Positions 1 to 5,038 of a DNA stretch of 6,115 bases are shown one piece after another (the stretch's first letter is position 1; the number at the start of each line of letters is the position of its first letter). Source of the stretch: Phormidesmis priestleyi (lineage in GTDB: Bacteria > Cyanobacteriota > Cyanobacteriia > Phormidesmidales > Phormidesmidaceae); assembly GCA_003242115.1 (NCBI GenBank), contig QBMP01000023.1:1-6115 (forward strand), written 5' to 3'. Made by a program: the position numbers and the translations under genes. The notes beneath the pieces are model-generated. The model worked only from the letters and a program-made list of their open reading frames with translations. It was not told where the DNA came from and searched no databases.

Positions 1-750
1 AGGCGCGATCGCTGCTATGGCTGCGGACGCTGCTTGCCAGTGTGCCCCTGGGGACTGATTGCCGCCCACTCATACCCGACACCTATAGATGCTGTCGCTC
101 AGCAGGTGCTCAGCCAAGTCGATGCGCTAGAAATTCATACCCATGTGGGCGAGCACGCGGCCTTCAAAGACCTCTGGCAAACCCTCCAGCCCTGGATTGG
201 CAATCTGCAAATCATCTCTATTAGCTGCCCGGATGGCGATGGGCTGATTAACTATCTCAAAGATTTGCAACAAATCATGAAAGCGCCTGAATCCTCTCTA
301 GGCGAAGATTTGAGGGATAGCGCGATCGCACTGAAGATCGCACTGAAGACAAAGCCCCACAATGCAATTTGGCAGAATGTAATCTGGCAGACGGACGGGC
401 GGCCAATGAGTGGCGACATTGGAAAAGGCACTACTCACGCGGCTATTCGGCTTGCCGAAAAAGTACTTCAGTCGGATTTGCTAGGCTATGTGCAGCTTGC
501 AGGCGGAACCAACCAGTACACCGTGCCGAAACTATATGAGTTAGGACTGCTAGCCCATGCCAAATCCTTAAACGGATCTATGAACGGAGCGACCCGATTG
601 GTATCAGGCGTAGCCTACGGCAGCTTTGCTAGGCGCTTGTTAGTGTCATTTACCGATCAAACCCTTTATCTTGAAGAAACTCCCGCACTGTTATGGAAAG
701 CTGTCGCGATCGCTGAATCTTTAATAGCGCCCTTGAAGCGACCGATTTAA
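1..750 (+). CDS. ldpA: LdpA, iron-sulfur circadian clock input protein (5' end missing)
   Basis: The reading frame is open from the first base, so the start lies outside the window; 249 codons are visible. Visible residues 5-16 form a ferredoxin-type 4Fe-4S motif, C-x2-C-x2-C-x3-C-P (Cys5, Cys8, Cys11, Cys15). The TTG at 34 is therefore an internal Leu codon, not a start. Family-typical blocks follow: EIHTHVGE (about 46-51), ISCPDGDGL (about 74-82), WQTDGRPMSGDIGKGTTHA (129-147), GYVQLAGGTN (162-171) and SGVAYGSFARR (202-212). In Synechococcus elongatus LdpA carries Fe-S clusters, affects clock period in response to light/redox state and is associated with clock proteins such as KaiA and CikA; that role is inferred here by family. 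The segment at residues 94-118 looks like an expanded linker and contains an exact IALK-IALK duplication. The gene ends with tandem stops TAA TAG (748-753). A direct repeat lies across the stop. Confidence 0.9.
   Translation, partial: RRDRCYGCGRCLPVCPWGLIAAHSYPTPIDAVAQQVLSQVDALEIHTHVGEHAAFKDLWQTLQPWIGNLQIISISCPDGDGLINYLKDLQQIMKAPESSLGEDLRDSAIALKIALKTKPHNAIWQNVIWQTDGRPMSGDIGKGTTHAAIRLAEKVLQSDLLGYVQLAGGTNQYTVPKLYELGLLAHAKSLNGSMNGATRLVSGVAYGSFARRLLVSFTDQTLYLEETPALLWKAVAIAESLIAPLKRPI
324..347 (+). repeat. 12-bp perfect tandem duplication inside ldpA
   Basis: GATCGCACTGAA occurs twice without a gap (324-335 and 336-347), giving IALK-IALK in the protein. It starts within the HIP1 octamer at 322-329. 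The length keeps the frame. Confidence 0.9.
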
Positions 751-757
751 TAGCGCC
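720..757 (+). repeat. 12-bp direct repeat across the ldpA stop
   Basis: TTTAATAGCGCC occurs at 720-731 and again at 746-757, offset by 26 bases. The second copy supplies the TAA TAG stop pair; in the first copy the same letters are read in another frame and code through. Confidence 0.8.
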
Positions 758-775
758 TTTTAGGCTCTGATTGAC

Positions 776-802
776 TTGACGGCATTTCTCTGACGATATT
801 CT
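776..802 (+). promoter_or_regulatory. Weak promoter candidate for the AAA/R3H gene
   Basis: TTGACG (776-781) could be a -35 element and TATTCT (797-802) a -10 element. The 15-base spacer is short. A second TTGAC lies directly upstream (771-775), but its spacing to the same -10 is too long. If used, transcription would start about 20 bases before the ATG. Read-through from ldpA is equally possible. Confidence 0.25.
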
Positions 803-826
803 CTATTCTTTTGTAACCACTGCTCT

Positions 827-2893
827 ATGCCGAGTTTTGACGACGACTTGTTTGAAAGGAGTCCTTCAGCGGAGCCCAATCAGGTAGATTCCGCCCCTGC
901 TAACACTGATAATTCACTAGGCAATTCAGCCGATAATTCACCCTCAACACCGCCCCTGCCGCTACCCGAAATTACGGATGATTTGCCCCAGATGCTGGCG
1001 ATTTTCCCTGACTATATTCGCCTGCCGCTCCGCCAGCATCCCCGCTTCAACCAGCTGATCGAAATCGTTTTAGATCTAGGCCGTCTGCCAGAAGCAAGGT
1101 TTTCTGACGCGGTGGAATACTTATCCGAAACGCCGGTTTCTAAAGCTGATCTTCAGCACTGTACTGATCGAGTCGGCCATTTTGGCGGTGATAACCGAGC
1201 CGGGTTAGAAAAAACCCTGCATCGCATTAGCGCCATTCGCAACCGATCTGGTGACGTTATTGGGCTTACCTGCCGGGTAGGCCGCGCTGTGTTCGGCACG
1301 ATTGGTATGATTCGCGATTTAGTCGAAACCGGCGGCTCGATTTTGATGCTGGGTCGCCCTGGCGTCGGCAAAACTACCGCCTTAAGAGAAATTGCGCGGG
1401 TGCTAGCCGACGATCTGATGAAGCGAGTGGTGATTATTGACACCTCCAATGAAATTGCAGGCGATGGCGATATTCCTCATCCGGCGATTGGGCGGGCAAG
1501 ACGGATGCAGGTGGCCAAGCCAGAGCTACAGCACCAGGTGATGATTGAGGCGGTGGAGAACCACATGCCTGAAGTCATTGTGATTGATGAAATTGGCACA
1601 GAGCTAGAAGCAATTGCCGCGAGAACGATTGCCGAAAGAGGCGTGCAGCTAGTCGGCACCGCCCACGGCAATCGGTTAGAAAACCTGATAAAAAACCCAA
1701 CTTTGTCGGATCTAGTCGGCGGCATTCAGTCGGTGACGCTAGGCGATGATGAAGCCCGCAGACGCGGTAGTCAAAAGAGTGTGCTAGAGCGTAAAGCTCC
1801 GCCTACATTCGATATTGCAGTGGAAATGCATGAGCGTCAGCGCTGGGTAGTGCACGAAGATGTCTCTAATACCGTGGACTATTTGCTGCGAGGGCAGGTG
1901 CCGGGGCAGCAGGTCAGAGAAATCGGTGAAGATAGTCAGATCGTCATTACCAATGAGCTGCCTGGGCATTCCGGGTTAGTGGCTCCGGCAATGCGCACTA
2001 ATCGCAGAGGTCAGCTGAGTCCGGGGCACCTGAATTCGCAGAACCTGCGGGTTCAGGCCAATCTGGGTGGTGTCAGTGCGGGTGGTGCCAGTGCAGGCGG
2101 TTGGCGGTCTTCTGGCAAAATGAGGCCGCCGGTTGCGCCATTGGGATCAGATTCTTTTGGCAAACGAGCTAGTCGCCCTTCGATTATTCTCGATGAGCAG
2201 CAGCGCTTGCAGTCTTTGCTGAATGACACGCTAGATAACACAGTTGTGCAGTTGCCCGTTGGCGCTAATCGCGTCATGGCAGATCGCCGCATGGCTGATG
2301 ATCTCAACGATCGACACCAGCAGGCTGAGACACTAGCCAATGAGCCTTGGGCAACTACAGAGTCTGCTCTTGCAGAAGACGACAGTGACTTTACCTGCAT
2401 TTATGCCTATGGCATTAGCCGTCAGCAGTTGGATCATGTGGTGCGCACGCTGGAGCTGCCGGTGAGGTTCACTAAAGATCTGGGTTCAGCTGATGCGGTA
2501 CTAGCGCTGCGATCGCACCTCAAAAACCACTCCAAGCTCAAAGATGTCGCCAAAGCGCGGCAGGTACCGGTCTATACCGTTAAGTCGAACAGCATTCCGC
2601 AGATCACGCGATCGCTCAGACGAGTGCTTGATCTAGACGATGACGGTGAATCAGCCGAAGCCATCAATCTCGACCTATTTGTCCGCAGCGGTGCAGATGA
2701 CGAGCTAGAAGCGCTCGAAGAAGCTCGACTCGCGGTAGAGCAAATTGTGATTCCCAAGCATCAGCCGGTAGAGCTACTGCCGCGATCGCCTAAGATCCGC
2801 AAAATGCAGCATGAGCTAGCCGAGCACTATCGCCTAAAATCACTGAGCTTTGGCGATGAGCCCAACCGACGACTAAGAATTTATCCCGCCTAA
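827..2893 (+). CDS. Ycf45-like AAA ATPase with C-terminal R3H nucleic-acid-binding domain
   Basis: This 688-residue cytoplasmic protein begins with an acidic Ser/Asn/Pro-rich tail (1-50). A P-loop ATPase domain of the SpoIIIAA/secretion-ATPase-like type follows at about 60-350: Walker A GRPGVGKT at 176-183, a signature [12 protein letters not shown] at 204-215, Walker B VIVIDEIG at 250-257 and TAHG at 278-281. Residues 360-520 form a poorly conserved linker with Gly/Ala/Ser repeats (412-430). A small conserved domain spans about 522-602. A C-terminal R3H domain carries R658-x3-H662 and ends in a typical [12 protein letters not shown] tail. R3H domains bind single-stranded nucleic acid, so an ATP-dependent role on RNA or DNA is inferred; to my knowledge the function of the family is not settled. 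Plastid Ycf45 is a homologue. The ATG at 827 has no Shine-Dalgarno sequence, but no better in-frame start is near. It lies 76 bases after ldpA, so co-transcription is possible. Confidence 0.88.
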   Translation: MPSFDDDLFERSPSAEPNQVDSAPANTDNSLGNSADNSPSTPPLPLPEITDDLPQMLAIFPDYIRLPLRQHPRFNQLIEIVLDLGRLPEARFSDAVEYLSETPVSKADLQHCTDRVGHFGGDNRAGLEKTLHRISAIRNRSGDVIGLTCRVGRAVFGTIGMIRDLVETGGSILMLGRPGVGKTTALREIARVLADDLMKRVVIIDTSNEIAGDGDIPHPAIGRARRMQVAKPELQHQVMIEAVENHMPEVIVIDEIGTELEAIAARTIAERGVQLVGTAHGNRLENLIKNPTLSDLVGGIQSVTLGDDEARRRGSQKSVLERKAPPTFDIAVEMHERQRWVVHEDVSNTVDYLLRGQVPGQQVREIGEDSQIVITNELPGHSGLVAPAMRTNRRGQLSPGHLNSQNLRVQANLGGVSAGGASAGGWRSSGKMRPPVAPLGSDSFGKRASRPSIILDEQQRLQSLLNDTLDNTVVQLPVGANRVMADRRMADDLNDRHQQAETLANEPWATTESALAEDDSDFTCIYAYGISRQQLDHVVRTLELPVRFTKDLGSADAVLALRSHLKNHSKLKDVAKARQVPVYTVKSNSIPQITRSLRRVLDLDDDGESAEAINLDLFVRSGADDELEALEEARLAVEQIVIPKHQPVELLPRSPKIRKMQHELAEHYRLKSLSFGDEPNRRLRIYPA
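2072..2101 (+). repeat. Imperfect 15-bp tandem repeat in the R3H protein linker
   Basis: Two 15-base units (2072-2086 and 2087-2101) match at 12 positions and encode [10 protein letters not shown] (residues 416-425). All but one of the differences are silent. This fits a flexible Gly/Ala/Ser linker that varies in length. Confidence 0.75.
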
Positions 2894-2970
2894 AGGACTG
2901 CTCAATCCTTCTCAGTATGGCTAAATGCCGCCCTAGCTCAAACCAGGGGATCACCTCTTTTGGGGCTGTT

Positions 2971-2999
2971 CTGGCAGTCCCCTAGTCAGATAAGATAAT
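2971..2999 (+). promoter_or_regulatory. Promoter candidate for psb27
   Basis: CTGGCA (2971-2976, 4 of 6 to TTGACA) is followed after exactly 17 bases by GATAAT (2994-2999, 5 of 6 to TATAAT). Transcription would begin near 3006, leaving about 28 bases of leader before the psb27 ATG. The -35 lies inside a small GC-rich inverted repeat (2962-2982). Confidence 0.4.
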
Positions 3000-3033
3000 T
3001 ATTCATTGAGTTCGCCTATCTCCTATTCCTCTT

Positions 3034-3386
3034 ATGAAACGTTTACTGTCTCGCCTGTTTGCCCTGATGCTGGTCGCGGTGATTGGCATCACGGGCTGTA
3101 GCGCTGTTGGGGCCAGCAGCGGAAACTTAACCGGCATCCCAACGACACCCCGAATAAAGTCGAGCTGCAAAACCAAGCCAAGCAAAGAATGAATGACTTT
3201 GCTGCCCGCTATCGCCGTGACAGCAATATCTCCAATTTGAGTTCTTTTGCCACCATGCGAACTGCGCTCAATGCCTTAGCCGGTCACTATAGCGCTTACC
3301 CGAGTCGCCCGGTTCCGCAAAAGCTGCAAGATCGCCTAGAGCAAGAATTTAAGCAGGTAGAGGCGGCACTCAGCCGAGGCGCATAG
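3034..3386 (+). pseudogene. psb27: Psb27 photosystem II assembly lipoprotein, disrupted by an out-of-frame deletion
   Basis: Psb27 is a lumenal lipoprotein that binds photosystem II assembly and repair intermediates at CP43. The ATG at 3034 opens a classic lipoprotein signal: a KRLLSR basic start, a hydrophobic core and lipobox I19-T20-G21-C22, followed by SAVGASSGNLTG. At about 3135-3138 the family sequence continues only in another frame, as PNDTPNKVELQNQAKQR then MNDFAARYRRDS and so on to EAALSRGA and the TAG at 3384. The first frame instead ends at TGA 3190-3192 after 52 codons. About 18 residues normally present between LTG and the Pro-Asn-Asp segment (helix-1 region, as I recall the family) are also missing. 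A deletion of roughly 55 bases explains both the loss and the frame change, since its length must be 1 modulo 3. Both flanks are otherwise well conserved, so the lesion is recent or is an assembly/sequencing error. Confidence 0.85.
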
Positions 3387-3395
3387 GCCATTAGC

Positions 3396-3422
3396 GGGTC
3401 ATTAACTATCAATTAATGACTC
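3396..3422 (+). terminator. Hairpin just after psb27, possible 3'-end element
   Basis: GTCATTAA (3398-3405) and TTAATGAC (3413-3420) are perfect inverted copies around a 7-base loop. A G-T wobble (3397/3421) and a G-C pair (3396/3422) lengthen the stem to 10 pairs. It begins 9 bases after the psb27 stop. There is no T-tract, so it is either a weak terminator or a transcript-stabilising 3' end. Confidence 0.4.
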
Positions 3423-3441
3423 ATTAGTCTGTAGCTTGCCT

Positions 3442-3486
3442 GTAAAGATCTAGGCCAACTCATTTGATAGTTGCCTGGATCTTTGC
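3442..3486 (+). terminator. Long imperfect hairpin between psb27 and rpmJ
   Basis: AAAGATC (3444-3450) pairs with GATCTTT (3478-3484), AGGC (3452-3455) with GCCT (3473-3476), and AACT (3457-3460) with AGTT (3469-3472). A T-G wobble (3451/3477) and a single bulged C (3456) interrupt the stem; the loop has 8 bases. About 15 Watson-Crick pairs form. No T-tract follows. Its 3' arm and loop overlap the rpmJ promoter candidate, so as RNA it would close transcripts coming from psb27. Confidence 0.45.
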
Positions 3487-3492
3487 TATGTT
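3464..3492 (+). promoter_or_regulatory. Promoter candidate for rpmJ
   Basis: TTGATA (3464-3469, 5 of 6 to consensus) is followed after exactly 17 bases by TATGTT (3487-3492, 4 of 6). Transcription would start near 3499, about 30 bases before the rpmJ ATG. Because infA and the rest of the spc operon are not upstream here, rpmJ needs a local promoter or read-through from psb27. Confidence 0.4.
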
Positions 3493-3527
3493 GATAAACC
3501 TGTGTAGTAAAACAAAAACTTTGGGAC

Positions 3528-3641
3528 ATGAAAGTCCGAGCCTCTGTTAAAAAAATGTGCGAAAAGTGCCGAGTTATCCGCCGTCGTGGTCGGGTTACGG
3601 TGATTTGTTCTAATCCTAAGCATAAACAGCGTCAGGGTTAG
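3528..3641 (+). CDS. rpmJ: 50S ribosomal protein L36
   Basis: This 37-residue protein has the usual length for bacterial L36. It starts [14 protein letters not shown] and carries the zinc-ribbon ligands Cys11-x2-Cys14-x12-Cys27-x4-His32, the form with all four ligands, so it should bind zinc. It is a late-assembling protein of the large ribosomal subunit. No Shine-Dalgarno sequence stands out before the ATG. Upstream lies the psb27 remnant rather than infA, which normally precedes rpmJ in bacteria. Downstream a 350-base gap separates it from rpsM, unusually long for these neighbours. A promoter candidate at 3464-3492 would give a leader of about 30 bases. Confidence 0.97.
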   Translation: MKVRASVKKMCEKCRVIRRRGRVTVICSNPKHKQRQG

Positions 3642-3700
3642 AACCAGTTGCGGGTACTGCTGAAAGCTCCTTAACCTGAGTTTTTGGTGAGAGATGAAGC

Positions 3701-3719
3701 GATCGCACCCATTGCGATC
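3701..3719 (+). repeat. Inverted repeat built on a HIP1 site
   Basis: GATCGCA (3701-3707) and TGCGATC (3713-3719) are perfect inverted copies around the loop CCCAT. The left arm is part of the HIP1 octamer at 3699-3706, the only HIP1 copy outside a coding region in this window. It may fold in RNA or may simply reflect a second, degenerate HIP1-like site. Confidence 0.5.
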
Positions 3720-3836
3720 TGTAAGATCTGAAGAATGATAACGCTGGCAGCATCCCTAAAAAAGATGGAACCAGGGTTTTAGTTAAGTTTTCGCAAGAGA
3801 TCATCCAAATATCAAATTCTGCGACTCAACGTAGCG

Positions 3837-3885
3837 CTCTTTTTAAATTGCAGGCGGTTACTTTGTAAAAGCCTGATTTAAAGAG
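3837..3885 (+). promoter_or_regulatory. Long bulged hairpin in the rpsM leader (candidate regulatory RNA)
   Basis: Read as RNA, CUC (3837-3839) pairs with GAG (3883-3885), UUUAAAU (3842-3848) with AUUUAAA (3876-3882), and CAGGC (3851-3855) with GCCUG (3871-3875). Two 2-base bulges lie on the 5' side (UU at 3840-3841, UG at 3849-3850). The 15-base apical part contains UUAC (3858-3861) and GUAA (3865-3868) around a UUU loop. That gives 15 pairs plus 4 inner pairs, without any T-tract after it, so it does not look like a terminator. It ends 106 bases before the rpsM start. Autoregulatory leaders are common for ribosomal operons; no known leader family is recognised here. Confidence 0.5.
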
Positions 3886-3975
3886 TCCGGCGCATCACGG
3901 GAGCTGACTTTGATGGATTCTATTTTAGTTAAAGATTTCAGTTTGTTAGCCCTAGCGGCTGCAAACAGGTAAACG

Positions 3976-3982
3976 AAGGGAG
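3976..3982 (+). promoter_or_regulatory. Shine-Dalgarno sequence of rpsM
   Basis: AAGGGAG lies 9 bases before the GTG at 3992. It fixes this non-ATG start as the real one, in agreement with the S13 family N-terminus. Confidence 0.8.
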
Positions 3983-3991
3983 AAATAATCG

Positions 3992-4372
3992 GTGGCACGG
4001 ATTGCGGGCGTTGACCTGCCAAGAGACAAAAGAATTGAGATTGGCCTAACCTATATTTACGGGATTGGCCTTAGTCGCGCGCATCAGATTATAGAAAAAA
4101 CGGGCGTCAACCCTGACGTTCGCGTTAAAGACCTAGAAGATGCGGATGTTATTAAGCTAAGAGAAGCTGTCGAAGGCGATTACCTGATTGAGGGGGATCT
4201 GCGTCGTCAGGTAAATATGAATATTAAGCGACTGATGGACATCGGTTGCTACCGTGGCCGTCGTCATCGAGCGGGTCTGCCGGTCAGAGGTCAGCGCACC
4301 CGCACCAATAGCCGCACCCGTCGCAGCGGCAAGCGCACCATCGCGGGCAAGAAAAAACCGCCCCGCAAGTAA
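3992..4372 (+). CDS. rpsM: 30S ribosomal protein S13
   Basis: This 126-residue protein has the full family length. It starts at GTG ([25 protein letters not shown]), with the helix-two-turn-helix region in the first 60 residues, the [19 protein letters not shown] block at about 86-104 and a very basic tail ending KKPPRK. S13 sits in the head of the small subunit and contacts P-site tRNA and the bridge to 23S/L5. The GTG start is chosen because it matches the family N-terminus and has a Shine-Dalgarno sequence 9 bases upstream. It is the first gene after a structured 350-base leader and is followed by a terminator-like hairpin, so its expression may be set separately from rpsK and rpoA. Confidence 0.97.
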   Translation: MARIAGVDLPRDKRIEIGLTYIYGIGLSRAHQIIEKTGVNPDVRVKDLEDADVIKLREAVEGDYLIEGDLRRQVNMNIKRLMDIGCYRGRRHRAGLPVRGQRTRTNSRTRRSGKRTIAGKKKPPRK

Positions 4373-4396
4373 CCTTGGGCAGGGGCTAACTGCAAC

Positions 4397-4431
4397 AAGC
4401 GCGTACTGAAATTTTGTCAGTTCGCGTTTTT
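4397..4431 (+). terminator. Terminator-like hairpin with T-tract between rpsM and rpsK
   Basis: ACTGA (4405-4409) pairs with TCAGT (4417-4421), and CGCG (4400-4403) with CGCG (4423-4426), with one T-T mismatch between them (4404/4422). A G-T wobble and two A-T pairs (4397-4399 with 4427-4429) can extend the base. The loop is 7 bases, and five T (4427-4431) follow at once. This is the intrinsic-terminator form, placed 24 bases after the rpsM stop. Within an operon it could act as an attenuator or partial terminator. Confidence 0.6.
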
Positions 4432-4487
4432 GAGTGAAATTCTAGCGATTTCCCAGCTACACCTCAGCTTTGACTTGGCTGTACTGG

Positions 4488-4509
4488 TTAGCCCGCTTTG
4501 GATGGCTAA
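4488..4509 (+). repeat. Small inverted repeat before rpsK
   Basis: TTAGCC (4488-4493) and GGCTAA (4504-4509) are perfect inverted copies separated by 10 bases. An alternative pairing of GCTTT (4495-4499) with AAAGC (4508-4512) competes with it. Its meaning is unclear; it lies about 55 bases before the rpsK start, in the gap after the terminator-like hairpin. Confidence 0.3.
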
Positions 4510-4564
4510 AGCTTTTATGTAGTCTAAAAATATTCCATTCCTCGAACACCTCATCTGATTAGAT

Positions 4565-4957
4565 ATGGCAAAACCGATTAGAAAGACCGGCCCACGTAAG
4601 CAGAAAAAAAATATTCCTAACGGCGTGGCGCACATTCAGTCTACGTTTAATAACACTATTGTCACGATTGCCGATGCCAGTGGCAATGCTGTTTCTTGGG
4701 CCTCAGCGGGTTCTAGCGGATTTAAAGGCGCAAAAAAAGGAACGCCTTTTGCTGCCCAAACCGCTGCCGATAGCGCGGCTCGTCGAGCGATTGATCAAGG
4801 GATGCGTCAGTGTGAAGTTCAAGTTAGCGGCCCAGGCTCAGGCCGAGAAACTGCCATTCGAGCGCTGCAAGGTGCCGGACTCGAAATCACGCTGATTCGC
4901 GATGTCACCCCAATTCCTCACAACGGCTGTCGTCCGCCCAAGCGCCGCCGAGTGTAA
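4565..4957 (+). CDS. rpsK: 30S ribosomal protein S11
   Basis: This 130-residue protein is complete. It has the basic start [15 protein letters not shown], then [19 protein letters not shown], the block [21 protein letters not shown], and the invariant end [20 protein letters not shown]11 lies on the platform of the small subunit near the mRNA exit and E site. No Shine-Dalgarno sequence precedes the ATG, unlike rpsM, rpoA and rplQ. The 192-base gap before it contains a terminator-like hairpin. Residue Cys98 ([13 protein letters not shown]) stands where I would expect a hydrophobic residue in many relatives; this is a minor variant and does not suggest loss of function. Confidence 0.97.
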   Translation: MAKPIRKTGPRKQKKNIPNGVAHIQSTFNNTIVTIADASGNAVSWASAGSSGFKGAKKGTPFAAQTAADSAARRAIDQGMRQCEVQVSGPGSGRETAIRALQGAGLEITLIRDVTPIPHNGCRPPKRRRV

Positions 4958-4965
4958 GGTTTTTT

Positions 4966-4993
4966 GTTCTAATCAGCCCGTTCTAATCAGCCC
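4966..4993 (+). repeat. 14-bp perfect tandem duplication before rpoA
   Basis: GTTCTAATCAGCCC occurs twice without a gap (4966-4979 and 4980-4993) in the rpsK-rpoA spacer, directly after a run of six T (4960-4965). It is 45 bases before the rpoA start and does not include the Shine-Dalgarno sequence. Confidence 0.9.
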
Positions 4994-5027
4994 AATCATT
5001 TCAAGTCAGTTCGAGTTTAAGCCAAGA

Positions 5028-5031
5028 GAGG
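5028..5031 (+). promoter_or_regulatory. Shine-Dalgarno sequence of rpoA
   Basis: GAGG, within AGAGAGG, ends 7 bases before the ATG at 5039. It supports this start over other in-frame codons. Confidence 0.65.
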
Positions 5032-5038
5032 TTAGTGA

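Larger units (their letters stand above)
3642..3991 (+). other. 350-base gap between rpmJ and rpsM, probable rpsM leader region
   Basis: No credible gene is present. The only frames with an ATG are tiny (14 and 15 codons at 3694-3738 and 3735-3782) and unlike known proteins. The gap holds a HIP1-based inverted repeat (3701-3719), a long bulged hairpin (3837-3885) and the rpsM Shine-Dalgarno sequence. No convincing -35/-10 pair was found. Such length is unusual between rpmJ and rpsM, which are normally tightly packed; the most likely content is a regulatory leader. Confidence 0.6.

Noticed and set aside
2962..2982. Intrinsic terminator of the AAA/R3H gene
   Set aside because: The stem is short with a bulge and no T-run follows; it overlaps a better-supported promoter candidate.
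3694..3782. Two mini-frames (14 and 15 codons) joined by an ATGA overlap in the rpmJ-rpsM gap
   Set aside because: They are too short, resemble nothing known, the first runs through a HIP1 site, and no proper ribosome binding site supports them.
3616..3804. Minus-strand open frame of 62 codons across the rpmJ end and gap
   Set aside because: It overlaps rpmJ antisense, has no ribosome binding site and no recognisable family features.
3642..3991. Remnant of infA or another lost ribosomal-cluster gene in the gap
   Set aside because: Reading the three forward frames gives no stretch resembling IF-1, adenylate kinase or SecY.
4470..4530. Promoter for rpsK using TTGACT (4470-4475)
   Set aside because: No acceptable -10 lies 16-18 bases downstream; TAAAAA at 4525 lacks a matching -35.
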